Shown here one piece after another: positions 21,604 through 32,987 of a stretch of 64,000 bases of DNA. The notes beneath the pieces were generated by a model. It was not told where the DNA came from. It did not search any database and was given only the letters and a program-made list of their open reading frames with translations. Source of the stretch: Ascochyta rabiei (Eukaryota > Ascomycota > Dothideomycetes > Pleosporales > Didymellaceae). A program made the position numbers and the translations under genes. The DNA lies in assembly GCF_004011695.2 (NCBI RefSeq), contig NC_082420.1:1240001-1304000 (forward strand), written 5' to 3'. Numbering within the stretch: the first letter of the stretch is position 1; every line of letters begins with the position of its first letter.

Positions 21604-23173
21604 TCGCACCACGCCGCTGCCATGAGGGGGCACAGCTGCTGCCCTCGTCTGACGCTTTGGCCATGCTCGCTTGCACACTGACGACGCCGACGACGCCGAC
21701 AACGCCGACAACGCCGGCACCATCGACAACACATGCTCACTCCATGCAGTTGCGCCGACTTTTTCTGACCGTCGAAGCCATCACTAGCCCACACATGGAG
21801 ATCGAGTCCATGACACGCCGCACTAGCAACATCGTCACCCTCCAAAACCTTCATGGAGAGCATCCAGACTGTCCAAGCCGCTTCGACCTGCAGCATGGCG
21901 GTAACGCTTTCTCTGGCGCACCTCCTCCTTGCCCATGGCTGCTGCAACGCATGAAACATTCTACAAGTGCCTTACTGTCCAGCGCCCACAAAAACCACTT
22001 CTCCACTGACATGACGCTCCTCAAGCAGAATGTCAAGGCCCCTTGATGCTGATGCAGCTCCTCCAGACCCCATTCCACGGCCACAGGCCTCCAGCTTTCC
22101 GGTGGCCTGGGCCTGGTGAGCGCACGCGCCTCTCGCTTCTGTCCCAACCCCTGACCACTCATTCGGCTGCCTCAACAATCTCGTACAGGTAGCTTTTATC
22201 CGCCTCCGTCTCCCCACGAACACGTAGAGCTGTGCTGTGAGTCACCACTCCGCCGTCTCCGTCTTCCAATACACGGCGAACAAGATGCATTCATGCGTGT
22301 TACGTGGCTTGCCAGGATGCCTCGCTTCTCTTTCTTGATTGCACCTTCGTCGCATTGGAATTTAAATTGACCCACCTGCGTGCTCCCACCCCACTCGAAT
22401 CCAACAGGCAATGCGCATCTAGCTGGTCCTCACCTCTGCCCAACATCATCGACGTACCAATATCCAAATTCACTGCCGCGTGGAACATCAAACAAGCTCC
22501 CTGCTCCGATCAAACAAACACACCCCGGCGCCGTTGCGAGTCATTCATGCCCTAGCCTCAGAACTCGTCTCTTTAATCAGCAATTGCATGCTACGTGCGA
22601 TTGTCTTCCTGATATCAGACAAGCTCACCCACAGTCCCAGTCTTGCCATCTTACCCCTTCGTAACCGGGACAAATACTCGAGTGAACAGAATAATCGTCC
22701 AGGCACTGCTATACTCGAACTCACTGCCCAGGTTGGCTACAGACTGCGTTGAACAAGTCGCTGTCCGTACGGCCCAAGCGCGCTCATGCCACATCCGCGT
22801 GTGCCACCCCGCCTCGTCCCGCCATAAAGGACTAAACATCACCACCAGATGTACTATGGTCTCCGGCGAAAATAAACATGAATAGGCGTTTCTGCACAAG
22901 ACCCACCGCACTGGCCATGGGACTCTACTTTCGCCCGAGACCATAGTAGCATGGGTACCATGTAGATCATCTGCAGGATGCCCCAAAACGGCCTAATTCA
23001 AACTGCCGCCTTGGCATCTGCCGACTTGGCACCTGCCGAGCACCCGACCATGGCTGCCGCATCCCCCGATAGTAGGACCGACGTAGATGGGCTCGCCGCT
23101 GTATGAAGATCGACATCCGCAATCCTAATCGCTTCTGCATAAATATCATTGAGATTGAAGATTTGTTCTGTGT

Positions 23174-24920
23174 CTATGTGGCAACGAAGCATCTTCCAGC
23201 CGAACGGGTTAAAAGCCGTACAACTCTAGACTGTTGTTTGTTTTCTGCCACGTCTAGGGCTGTGCGGTCTCTGTTAGATACCATCGTAGCGTCGGCGTCT
23301 CTTGAAAGCAGATATCTCACAACGTCGTCTCTGCCTTGCTCAGCTGCACTGAAAAGAGCTGTTCCGGCCTCCCCCTGGCCCCATTCTAGCCATGAACGCT
23401 CCTTATTTTGGAACCCAATGCTGTTGATCGGACAACCCAAGTTTTGCAAAAGCTTAACAGCCTTAACGCTGTCTTTACCTAGTCTTTGCATAGCAAAATG
23501 CTGCAGCTGCCCATGCTGAATACCACCACTGCTACTACGTTCGAGCAACAGTCTGATCGTCGACACTGAAGCCCGGCAGACTGCTACTGACACCGCTGTA
23601 ACGTTAAATCCTCCTGCGTCAGCTGAGGCTCCCTTTATTAGCAGCTAGCGACAAAAGCGTTTGTTGTAAACAAAGCTCCTATACCCTTGTTAGCTGGGTT
23701 GGCCGCGCATCTGTTAGTGTGCTTGCCCAAGGCGCAGATACTTTGAACCTTAATCAGTCTCACAGATGTCCCAACCAAAGTTCATAAAAATCTGTGCCAC
23801 TGCTGGCGACTTTACGCAAGAGGTCACAGGATTAGGTGTCTAGTTCTCACACAAAAAAAAAGAGACGTTGAGGCGCTTAGCCTTAGCCGCATCGCTGAAC
23901 GCACTAGAAATCCAAACCAACCTATTAGTTAGACAGTATGCTTTTATACTTTGTAAAACTGTAATAGCGTTAGAAAGACTACCTGCTCTGGTGGCTGCGC
24001 GTAGTTTCTCTACGTAGGTTAATAGTAAGAGCAGTTTAGCATGCTGTGTTGCCACATTGTTAAAGGCATTCAGAAGCAAAAGACGGGCAATATCAGTAAA
24101 GCGCTTTGGGACATCTTTGTTAATAAGGCTAATCCCTGCAACACCAAGCAAGTACAGGACAGCTTCGCATGCGCTGGCAGACGCAGCACCAGCAAGAGCC
24201 AGGAGCAAAGCGCGTCTATCATGTTGTAGGAATAACAAGAGGCTTTCTATAAAGTCAATGATGTTATACCTAGCAGTCTAAAGCAGATTGTCTGCGTAAG
24301 GTGTAGGGTCGGTATTAGACAGGTAAGACATTATGGTTTGAAACGCCTGCCTACGATTTTCTAAGCATACATCGTTCATCACTGCCACGAGCGGTGCTTC
24401 TTCAATGTCTGACTGAACCTTTAGGACAATGGCATGTAGCAACGCCTGCTAATCACACACTGCAGCTGTTTGCAACAAACGTAGCCGAAACTCATTCTTC
24501 GCTGCCAGCGTGACGTCTGCTCGTCTGCAATCCAACAACAGCTCTACAGACGCTGCGTTGCTGCTCCCAGCTATACAGATAACAGCATCATCGTACGCAG
24601 ACCTAGCAATGCAATCTTTGTAGTTAGGTAGCTTAATCAGCACACACTTGTTGCTAGCAGAAGCGGCATCTTTTATGGCGCTTATGAGGCGAAGTCCTGC
24701 AAGATGTTCGGAGGTCTCCCGGTCCCAGTAGGCAAGGAAGAGATCCACCATTGGCGGAGATCTAGACGACGCTGCTGTAGCTAAAGGTTCGTCAAACAGC
24801 GTGTTCAAAGCAGCTTTAGCGTTGTCCTCTAAGAGTTTCCGTACCTCAACATCTTTATTTGCCCCAACTGTTGCTACAAGAGCACTGTCCTTAATTGTTG
24901 TAAGTGTGTCTGCGTGTCTG
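23174..24920 (-). pseudogene. Ankyrin-repeat-like pseudogene with in-frame TAG stops
   Basis: A single minus-strand frame can be followed from about 24920 to 23840. It is interrupted by TAG at 24449-24451, TAG at 24278-24280 and TAG at 23840-23842. All three are in the same phase, and conserved-looking sequence continues on both sides of the first two. A further piece (23174-23640, after frameshifts) contains AGTALFSAAEQGRDDVVRYLL and an RTALDVA segment, typical of ankyrin repeats, and earlier parts have Ala/Leu-rich helical pairs of similar kind. The stops are TAG where CAG would fit, the signature of C-to-T change at CpA. The intact protein would have been a long ankyrin-type repeat protein of unknown role. 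No start codon is clear. Confidence 0.7.
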
Positions 24921-25332
24921 CAGGGGGTAGGTTGGGTTGGAGGGTGGGGGGTGGGGTTGCTGAGTGAGTACTGCTTGTGCAGGGATAGCGGGACTTGCGT
25001 TGTCCTGTTAATGGTCTGCTTTAAGTTTTACAGGCTGTTGGGTCGTGGTGCTAGCCGTGCATTGCTGTGGTATTGTGGGTTGTAGGCACAATGTGGTTCC
25101 TGTACGGAATCTCGGGCAGCTGTTTGACACGTGTAGTAGGTAGGGATCGTGAGAGGCACGAGGTTGAGAAGAACAAAGGCAGAAGAAATTCAACGTTTGC
25201 GTGCTTTGGGTATGCTTGCGAGACGATGTGCAATTTCGTCATCATTGACGACACTGAATTTGTAAGAACCTTTCCCATGGTTGGACACCTTGCATACTTC
25301 ACCAACCCAGTTTCCATCTTGTTTCGATAAAT
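24921..25332. other. Spacer between two pseudogenes
   Basis: About 410 bp, G/T-rich on the plus strand near 24930-25060. No coding signal or repeat was recognised. It may contain a decayed 5' end of the ankyrin-like gene. Confidence 0.4.
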
Positions 25333-26200
25333 CTAGGTCTCGTAGCGCCGCGTTGTGACCTCGCCAGTGCGCTCCTCCCCACGATCAACTGCTTTGTTTT
25401 TGCGCATGCACCAGAATCCGGCCAGAATACAGAAAGCGATAGTAAATACACAGCCAACAATGACGATACCACCGCCAAGCTGATGCCTAGGCTTTTGTGA
25501 GCGTAAGAAGTACGGGCTGAACAAATGCGAGATGATAGAGACACAGTCGGCAATGGCGATGAGCGCGGCACGCTTGGGGCGAGGGCGAGGGGCGACCGTA
25601 GTCTCCCAGGAAAGCTGGGTGTTGAGGTAAAAAAAGGGGCCCGAGCATACCAGAATCAGGGAGAAGTATCGCGTACCGACATTCAGGGTCGAGATCATGA
25701 TGACAGCGCCGACTAGGGTGATGGAGATGGACCCGACAATGTGCCAGCAGTGCTCTAGGATGCGGCCAGATGAGCAAGACACAACAAGCGTGACAATGTA
25801 CGCAATGACATAGGACGGCGCTTGTACACGGTAGGTCTCAACCGTGCCGAAGCCTAATGTGCCTACAAACGAGACAAGAAGAGGTCTTTGAAGCTCTGTG
25901 CAATGATGGGTGAGGAGTGCATACCGGCGAAGAAGTACGTGAAGGGGTCCTTGACAGCCATCTAGACACCTGCTACCATGTCGCCTTCGCCATCCTCTGA
26001 CTTGCCGCCAGCGGACACGAGCTGGCAGTACTGCGACATCTGCTGTTCCTCTTCGGTGAAGAAATAGGCCCCAGTGTTATTTGGAAAGTCGGGAAGAAGC
26101 CAGAACCCAGCTATCGCAACCAAGACAGAGACAATACCTTCCAGTGGCAGAAATCACTGCCATGTGTGCTGGTCTGCGACGTCGTCCGTATTGGTCAGAA
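25333..26200 (-). pseudogene. Decayed MFS transporter (anion:cation symporter / Dal5-like), C-terminal half
   Basis: The minus strand from about 26140 reads EGIVSVLVAIAGFWLLPDFP then an EEEQQM motif, typical of the region after transmembrane helix 6 in allantoate-permease-type MFS carriers. It continues through SFKDLF and GTLGFGTVETY to four hydrophobic helices and a basic tail ending at 25333. A TAG at 25962-25964 sits where family members as I recall them have Trp (GLWMAVKDP). A frame change is needed near 25865 before the GTLGFGTVETY segment. The N-terminal half is not recognisable. A TGG to TAG change is a CpA-to-TpA event on the opposite strand. The gene lies directly behind a dead regulator in the same orientation, suggesting a lost catabolic cluster. 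Confidence 0.7.
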
Positions 26201-26209
26201 CGCCTCTAG

Positions 26210-28100
26210 CTATGTCGTGAGATCGTCTGTCCATCCAAAGTCTGCACCGTATATGTTGACCCCAAATCCGCTCGAGACAGCTTCCATGTAAGGCCGAATC
26301 CCAAACAGATCACCACTATTCTGCGGAGGAAAGCCCACTAGCGTATTGGAGCTAACGCGGCCACTATCGTCCTGGTTATTGAGTGTTGAAGCCGAGTTGC
26401 CAACTATACTCTTGATGCACATTTCTTTGAGGAAGTCGAAAACAACTGCGAAAGACCCAGCATCTGGCATCTGATCTTTGAAGTGGCTGAGAATCCTGCC
26501 ACGCCTTGCAATTGTCCCGACTGCTTCGTTCTGACTCTGTGTATCGTGTGAGCCGTTCGTTAGCACCCCCAGGCTGATGCAGTGGGCGACCGTCAGTGCC
26601 GTCGTGAATATGACCTGGAAGTAGCTGCGGGTCCACATAATCGCACCTTTGTCCATGAGGTCAGCGTACAGCTGTATGACCTGCGCCGCTGATGTGTAGC
26701 ATGCAGTGAGGAGCTCCATCGTGCTGTTGCTTGACAAGGCTAGTGGCGGAGGAAGGCTGTGCAGTGCACCGCGCGTGAGCAGAAGCATGTCTTTGTGGTA
26801 CATGAAATCGTGCCAGTCTGATCTCTCGTAAAGGGTCCGAGGGTTGACAAAGGCGGATACAGTCAGTCGCCAAACATCCAGCTCCTACTTGAATCTTACA
26901 AATGCAGCATGAAGATAGCCGATAGACCGAGTGTTTGTGTTACGACTACCCTCCGGTAGCCCTGGAGGCCTCCGAGTGACAAACGTAACGTGAATACGCG
27001 AGCTGATTCGTCGTGATTCCACAAAGACTACGAAGATAGACATCTCTGTCATGGCTGAGAGTCCGGGTTAATAGACCGAGTCTGAGGTCTCCTGTCTGCT
27101 TGTGACAACATGGTCGTCGTACGCGTTAACCGGAAGCAACACAGTAATGTCCTCCTCAGATATAGCAAAGGGTCGATCGAGTATGCCAGAGCTATACCAA
27201 TCGAGCACATCGCATTCCCCAAAAATCCTCCGCTAATGCTGCTCCTTCAAAGGGTCTAATGCTCTCAATGGCCGCTCGTGAAGACGCAGCTCGATACATT
27301 GTTGCATGCAAACTTGAGAGATTTTTCACAAGGAACAGCCAATATGATGGTACATTCCAAACCTTGCGATCAGAAGAAAGTTTTGTATGGTCTCAGTATC
27401 TTGGATAAGTGGGATGCTGCCAAGTAAAGACTCCGCCGTAAGATACTAGCCATATGGATGCTGGGCGCAGAGCCCTTCGCGATATCGAGTCGTAGCACCA
27501 ATGGCAAAGACCATGAGAAGGCGAAACCTGTCCTGGGAATTTGGTTCGTCCATCGTCGGTACGACAGTATCCGAGGGAGGCGATTGGCCGTATAGTTTGT
27601 AGAACATGCTGAGAACGTCCTGGCGGAGAAGCAAGGTGTGGAGAATGTGAAATCGAGTGAAGCGATTCTCTCGAAGTTGCTTTGTCTGCTTCAAGTAATG
27701 GCGGAACTGCGAAGTCAGTCCATGTTCGAGTTCGATGACGAATGAATACTCACCCCAGTCCATTTCCATCTCCAACAAACCCGCTGTATGAGCCTGTCGT
27801 CTCCCTAATCAACAGCCCTGAAGGCGTTTGTTCGGCACAATCCAAACGTAGCGTGCCAGGCCCACCGAGAGATGTTCTAGCATATAATCGGGCTTTCAAG
27901 GGCGCTTCCTCTTCCTCAAGTCGTTGAATATATTCTCTTGCATACTTCTCCCCTGTAGCAACATCCAAAATGATGCAGGCGACATTACTTTTGGTACAAT
28001 TGCCGCACTTCGGAGCCTGTCGGTCATAGCGGACCTTCCGAATTCTGCACTTTGAGCACGCAGGCATCTGTGTAGGATTAGTCGACATAGTCTCACACAC
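26210..28100 (-). pseudogene. Decayed Zn2Cys6 transcription factor with broken zinc cluster
   Basis: N-terminal piece (27755-28100): the cluster reads ACSKCRIRKVRYDRQAPKCGNCTKSNVAC, where the third cysteine of the Cx2Cx6Cx6Cx2Cx6C pattern is Tyr (codon at 28026-28028). Next, 27446-27720 contains a helical region (FRHYLKQTKQLREN and HTLLLRQDVL). The C-terminal piece (26210-26880) includes YHKDMLLLTRGALHSLPPP, as found in the middle-homology/C-terminal part of fungal-specific regulators. Between about 26880 and 27440 the frame is destroyed. TGT to TAT is again a CpA-to-TpA change on the other strand. The intact gene would have encoded a nuclear DNA-binding regulator, probably of the neighbouring transporter. 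The copy here should not bind zinc properly. Confidence 0.75.
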
Positions 28101-28679
28101 TTGCTATTGTAATAAATATCTCATTAGTAGCCTCCGTGGCGGATAGGGCGATACAGCGCAAGCTTACTAACAATACTCTTAGTAAACCTGGAAGATCTCC
28201 TTTGTACACTGACCTTACAGAATGCAGGCCCTATACGACAAGAAGACCTAAGCATTCCAATTCTGTATTAGGTAGCATGACGACCTCGCGAATGGCAAGG
28301 TCTACCTCCTCGAATCGAAATATTAGAATGCACGCATGGCAGATAATATACAAGACGCCGGCATCAAGGGGTAGATCTATAAGTACAAAGGCTGTAGATG
28401 TACTGTATCATATTGTGCTACACCACTCTATAGTAGCTAGAGCGTGCATACAGAATACACTACCCAGAGCCACAGCGATGCGCCCTGTCTGTAATTTACA
28501 ACGACATTTTGTCGATAAAGGGGGTATTCATCCATGCATTCATATCCAGAGCCCAATCACAACGCCGTTTGCAAGACACTGATCCGTAGGCCGAACACAG
28601 CTCTTTGGCACTCACAAGCCGCTATAAAGCGGCGCAGATTCTTTACCATTTTGGTACTGTCCGTTCTCGCGCAGCCAGC
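28101..28679. other. AT-rich spacer next to the decayed block
   Basis: About 580 bp, AT-rich with many TA dinucleotides (for example near 28380-28460). No conserved protein was found. It resembles mutated repetitive DNA, but no terminal repeats or transposase were recognised. Confidence 0.4.
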
Positions 28680-31600
28680 CTACCGACCACCGAGCAGCGG
28701 ATCGTCGTCGATACTCCACGCCTGCGCGTCGAGGCGCGCTTTCTTCTCGTGGCGCGTCTCGCTAAACCCGTCGCCTGAGGCGTAGCGCTTTGCTTTGATG
28801 GGGAGCTTCTTTTGTTCCTGCGCGTCTGTGGGTTTTGGTGTGCTGACGCGCGAGCTGTCCAGCGCGGGGGTGGGGAGCGAGGTGTCGGTGAGGGCGGGCG
28901 GGGAGGGTATGTCGGTGTCGTTGAGGAGGAAGTGTTCGTCGCGCTGCGCTGGTGGGTCGATGGGGGAAAGGTGGGCGTTGTGCAATGTGTTGGTGTCGTT
29001 GAGCGTGGTATTGGACTGGATGGCTTTGTTGTTGACGACGAGGGTGGCGTCCTGCTCGAGCTGTTGTGCTGCCTCGTTGCGTTCTTGCAGCCAGACGGCG
29101 TGGTGCTCCATGTAGTTATTCGCCGTGTTCTGCATCCAGGCCTTTTGGTCTTTGTCTTCCTCGCAAGTATCTACACAGTCATGACACTTGATGTAGAATC
29201 CACCGCTGGGGGAAGGCTCGCCTAGCAGCTCGAACTCGGGGAGGTTCTGGCCGACGAGCTCGGTCTTGTCCCAGTCCAAACAGTCCTCGCAAAAGCCCTG
29301 CGGACACCATCGGCACCTGAAAATGAGGCCACCGGCGTCGGTGGTGTTTTTGCTGCAGTCGGCACAGTTGTGCTGCGGGCAATAGAAACCGTTGAAGCCC
29401 TTGACCTTTGACTGGAACTCGGGGGCGAGGCAGTCATAGTGGTATGCGCGAGGGCAGGATTTGCACTCAACCATGTGCCCTGTCTCGTCGCCTTCAAAAC
29501 ACCTCAAACAGTGCTCTTCGTGCACAATCTTACGACGCTTCTCACGCACCGGGTCAGCGAGCCGAGGATCTTTACCGGCGAAGGTAGGTACGGCCTCCCA
29601 ATCGCCGCAGCTCATGGACTCCTTGGAGATGGCGAAACCATCCACCATGACAGTTGTATTCTTCCCACGACGTCGGTCTTCGCGTGTGATGGCGTCAGGT
29701 AGGATGTTGGCGGCGATTGTGTTGGCTTGGGTGTCGCGTTGACGCTGAAAGCGCTTGCCGTCAAAGACTGCACATTCAACGCGCTCCATGACAGACAGCC
29801 ACCTCTCTTCGTCGGCTTCAGAGTGCGCGTCTGACGTGTGTGTTTCATCAGCGGGCCTATCTCGACACTTCGCCATCATGGTCTCGAGGTCCCATGACAG
29901 CATGTCAGTGACGTTGATTTCCGGGTGCGACAGCGTCTGAGCTCCTCGACGGATCAGGGTCTTCAGCTGCGTTGAGTCCATGTGCGGCATGTCGTCCGTG
30001 ATCGACGCCTTGCCCTTGACAGGCGTCTGGTCGTCGTGGATGTTCCGCATGGACTCTGTGATCTTCGCCGAGAGATACAGCTTCTTGCGAATGCGGCCCA
30101 TCATCTGCTCCTCGACCGTGCCTTGCGTGCAGAGCTTGTAGATGGTGACAGGCTTCGTCTGTCCAATACGATGGGCTCGGGCTTCGGCCTGCAGGGTGAT
30201 CTGAGGATTCCAGTCTTCGTCGAGGAAGATGACGTCCTGAGCGCTGGTCAAGTTGATGCCAAGACCACCCGCCCTAGTCGAGAGAAGCATGACCTTGTAG
30301 TCTGAGTTGGCCTGATTGAAGAGACGGATGTCGAGGTTCCGGCGAGCGCGTCCGGTTCCGCCATCTAGACGAAGATGTCTGAACTTCTCGCCATGGTTGC
30401 TGATGAGCGACAGCAAGTCTTCGCAGCAGTCGAGGGTATGCGTGAAGCCCGAAAAGATGAGGACCTTCTTACCCTGCTCGAAGATGGTGTGCTTGAGCAG
30501 CTTCTCAAGTAAGATGAATTTGCCAGACGCTCGGATGACATGCTCGCCGAGATAGTATGGGTCTGGGGCGACGCCAGGGAGGAGGTAGGGGTGTGAACAG
30601 CATTTGCGTAGCTGCATGACGAGGTTCATCAACTTCTGCCACGCAGACTTGTTGGTGACGGCACTGTTCTGTTGCTCCTTCTCCATGGCTTGTCGCATGA
30701 TTTGCGCTGTCTCCTCCCACTCGCCTTCGCCGCCAGTTGTGTTGGCATTGTTCTCGAGCATTTTCATTTTTTGCAGCAACTTGTCATCTTCCTTATCCTG
30801 GTCCATTGCGGCCTTTTCTTTATCTTTGCCGTTCGCAAATAGATCTTTGAGCATCCCGTCGTCGACGCGGGTCAACAGTCGAGTGTACCAGAAGCGCTGC
30901 ATGGGTGTCAAGGGGACGTAGAGAAGCACCTCTTCCTTTGGTGCAAGGCCCAGGTTGACATTGGGGCTGTCCTTCATACGACGCAGCATGATCAGCTGGA
31001 GCAGACTTCGCGCATCGTCCATGGTCTGCTTGTTGATCTTGCCGCGTGTGAGGTCAAAGGACTCTTTGAAGAGCAACTGGGTGTTCTCTGTGAACACGTC
31101 TGGGTACAGCCAGGCTAGCAGAGCCCACATCTCGACGAGATTGTTTTGCAGCGGCGTACCGGTCAGGATCATGCGGAACTCCGAGTTGATGTTCCTGAGG
31201 GCAGTGGATATGTTTGTTGTACTGCTCTTGATCTTGTGGCCCTCGTCGAGGACGACATATCGCCAGAGGAAGGACCGCTTGAACCAGTCTGCGTCGGCCT
31301 GGAAGGTATCGTAGGTCGTGACAATGATCTTGTAGGACGACCCGGAATCTTCGTAGGTGGAGACCTTGAGGCCAGCCTTGCGCGAAGCCTTGCGGCCCTT
31401 GACCTGCTCCGTCTCGTTGCCTTGCATGTCTTCCATTCCCAGGGCCACTCTCTTGAGGCGATCACGTTCGTTCTTGGATCCATGAATACGCAGGACCTTG
31501 AGTTCTGGGACCCACCTCTGAGCTTCTGTGACCCACGAGTTGAGGACGCTGAGCGGACAGACGACGAGATACGGGCGAAGCTCTTCTGAGGTGCTTCCGG

Positions 31601-32564
31601 TCTTCCGGTCGAGCTCCTCGAGGTACTGGAAGAGCGAGAGCGTTTGTAAGGTCTTGCCCAGCCCCATCTCGTCGCCCAGAATGCCGGAGAAGCCGTTGTT
31701 GTACAGATAGACCATGTAGGACAGGCCGGAGAGTTGATATGGCTTCATGGTGGCGGTGACACCGTTTGGCTGCTCTCTGAGCTCCTCGTACTCGACAATG
31801 GGCCTCGGTTTGTGGGTTTTGAGAAGCTTTGTGACGTAGTTGTGGGATGGGAGCAGCGGGAGGAAGTAGTCCTTGTGGGCGACGAGGAAGTTGTTGGCCT
31901 TGACCTTTGACTTGTGCGCAATGTCGTCTCGGAGGCGAGCTCGTGCCGTGTCAAGTTTGGGCGGCTGGGCGGTGTTGCGCTTTGTGGGTGTCGCTCGCTG
32001 CTGTGCTTGGAGCGTGTCTGATTCCAGCACACGAGTGTGTCGTCCACTGCGCCGGCGCGGGGCATCGTCGTCCCTGACCTTCTTCCTTGCCTCCATCTTG
32101 AGGTCGCTGTAGGTGTCGTTGCTGCGGAGTTTCTTCTTGTAGCCACGAGCGCGGACGGGGCGCGCAAGCTCGTCTTCACTGGAGGGAGTGTCGGCGGGGG
32201 CACTCTCTATGGCAGAGCGCCTGGGCGGTAGTTTGCGCGTAGCCGTCTTCTTCTTCTCGACCTTGAGTGGAAGCGATTCTGGCGAGGCGGAGGGCGAGGC
32301 GGAGGGCGAGGCGGAGGGCGAGGGGCTCGGTACGGTGTAGTTGGGCGCTGGATGGTGTCGCAGCGAGCGTTTGCTGTCTGTGTCGACCGGGGCAACCGGC
32401 TCTTGCTTGGGAGCGGCCTGGGAAGAGATTCTGCGCGACTTGGTGGCGGAGCCTGCAGAGTTCTGCGAGCCGAATTGTGCGAGCAGGTTTTCCAGGTGAC
32501 CGCCGCGGCGCTGGGGGGTCAAGGGCAAGGGATTGCCAAGTGACCTGCGCGAACGCTCCGCCAT
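28680..32564 (-). CDS. SNF2-family chromatin remodeller with C-terminal PHD-like zinc fingers
   Basis: An intronless 1,294-residue protein. The N terminus (to about 240) is basic and disordered, with repeated SPSAS units. The SNF2 ATPase domain begins near 270: motif I DEMGLGKT at 298-305, motif II DEGH at 440-443, and LTGTPLQNN at about 467-475. The helicase C-terminal lobe includes VLIFSGFTHTLD, STRAGGLGINL and ARAHRIGQTKPV. After an insertion, residues near 1075-1180 contain a Cys-rich region (CLRCFEGDETGHMVECKSCP, then YHYDCL, CPQHNCADC, CRWCPQGFCEDCLDW) that looks like a PHD finger with a second zinc-binding part. The tail is Asp/Ser/Thr-rich with a basic patch near the end (KAKRYASG). 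It should slide or evict nucleosomes in the nucleus. It could be an ISWI-like or a Mi-2/Mit1-like remodeller; no chromodomain is evident. It is divergent from a Clr2 gene. Confidence 0.93.
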   Translation of the reverse strand: MAERSRRSLGNPLPLTPQRRGGHLENLLAQFGSQNSAGSATKSRRISSQAAPKQEPVAPVDTDSKRSLRHHPAPNYTVPSPSPSASPSASPSASPESLPLKVEKKKTATRKLPPRRSAIESAPADTPSSEDELARPVRARGYKKKLRSNDTYSDLKMEARKKVRDDDAPRRRSGRHTRVLESDTLQAQQRATPTKRNTAQPPKLDTARARLRDDIAHKSKVKANNFLVAHKDYFLPLLPSHNYVTKLLKTHKPRPIVEYEELREQPNGVTATMKPYQLSGLSYMVYLYNNGFSGILGDEMGLGKTLQTLSLFQYLEELDRKTGSTSEELRPYLVVCPLSVLNSWVTEAQRWVPELKVLRIHGSKNERDRLKRVALGMEDMQGNETEQVKGRKASRKAGLKVSTYEDSGSSYKIIVTTYDTFQADADWFKRSFLWRYVVLDEGHKIKSSTTNISTALRNINSEFRMILTGTPLQNNLVEMWALLAWLYPDVFTENTQLLFKESFDLTRGKINKQTMDDARSLLQLIMLRRMKDSPNVNLGLAPKEEVLLYVPLTPMQRFWYTRLLTRVDDGMLKDLFANGKDKEKAAMDQDKEDDKLLQKMKMLENNANTTGGEGEWEETAQIMRQAMEKEQQNSAVTNKSAWQKLMNLVMQLRKCCSHPYLLPGVAPDPYYLGEHVIRASGKFILLEKLLKHTIFEQGKKVLIFSGFTHTLDCCEDLLSLISNHGEKFRHLRLDGGTGRARRNLDIRLFNQANSDYKVMLLSTRAGGLGINLTSAQDVIFLDEDWNPQITLQAEARAHRIGQTKPVTIYKLCTQGTVEEQMMGRIRKKLYLSAKITESMRNIHDDQTPVKGKASITDDMPHMDSTQLKTLIRRGAQTLSHPEINVTDMLSWDLETMMAKCRDRPADETHTSDAHSEADEERWLSVMERVECAVFDGKRFQRQRDTQANTIAANILPDAITREDRRRGKNTTVMVDGFAISKESMSCGDWEAVPTFAGKDPRLADPVREKRRKIVHEEHCLRCFEGDETGHMVECKSCPRAYHYDCLAPEFQSKVKGFNGFYCPQHNCADCSKNTTDAGGLIFRCRWCPQGFCEDCLDWDKTELVGQNLPEFELLGEPSPSGGFYIKCHDCVDTCEEDKDQKAWMQNTANNYMEHHAVWLQERNEAAQQLEQDATLVVNNKAIQSNTTLNDTNTLHNAHLSPIDPPAQRDEHFLLNDTDIPSPPALTDTSLPTPALDSSRVSTPKPTDAQEQKKLPIKAKRYASGDGFSETRHEKKARLDAQAWSIDDDPLLGGR

Positions 32565-32818
32565 GGTGCCGTTTGTTGCAGCCTGGTGACTGAGTGCGAT
32601 GTTGCGAGGAGGGCGTGTCGAAGTGAGGGTGACGGCGAGACGGCGAGGTTAGGCGATCGACGGTAGACTGTATGATCGGGGGAGCATCGTGGTTCAAGGT
32701 CCAGCCTGGGGTTCAGCGTGTTGCCATGGGGCCGGTGAAGGTGCACAGCAGCCAATGCACCAATCGTTCCACTGCATGCGCCGGCGTGCCAACACTTCCA
32801 AAAGCGGTGACGGTGACG

Positions 32819-32884
32819 GTGAAGTGAAGTGAAGTGAAGTGAGGTGGAGTGAAGGGGAGTGAAGGGGAGTGAAGGGGAGTGGAG
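32819..32884. repeat. Purine-rich short tandem repeat
   Basis: Four GAAGT units, a variant GAGGTGGAGT unit, then three copies of GAAGGGGAGT. It lies within the divergent promoter region. Confidence 0.9.
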
Positions 32885-32987
32885 GGGTGACAAGACGATT
32901 TCGCTGCCGGGCCGGCCGACGCGACTCTGGCATGCGGCGGCGCGACTCTTTGACGCCGCACAGCACTAGCCAAGGTTAGCGAACGGA

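Larger units (their letters stand above)
20194..23173. other. Gene-free region with minisatellites
   Basis: About 3 kb with no convincing gene. It contains the 20711-20975 minisatellite, CA-rich direct repeats at 21534-21603 and a GACGACGCC-type 9-bp run near 21680-21722. Long frames such as 20559-21488 (minus) run through the minisatellite and show no conserved feature. It marks the boundary between the housekeeping genes and the decayed block to the right. Confidence 0.6.
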
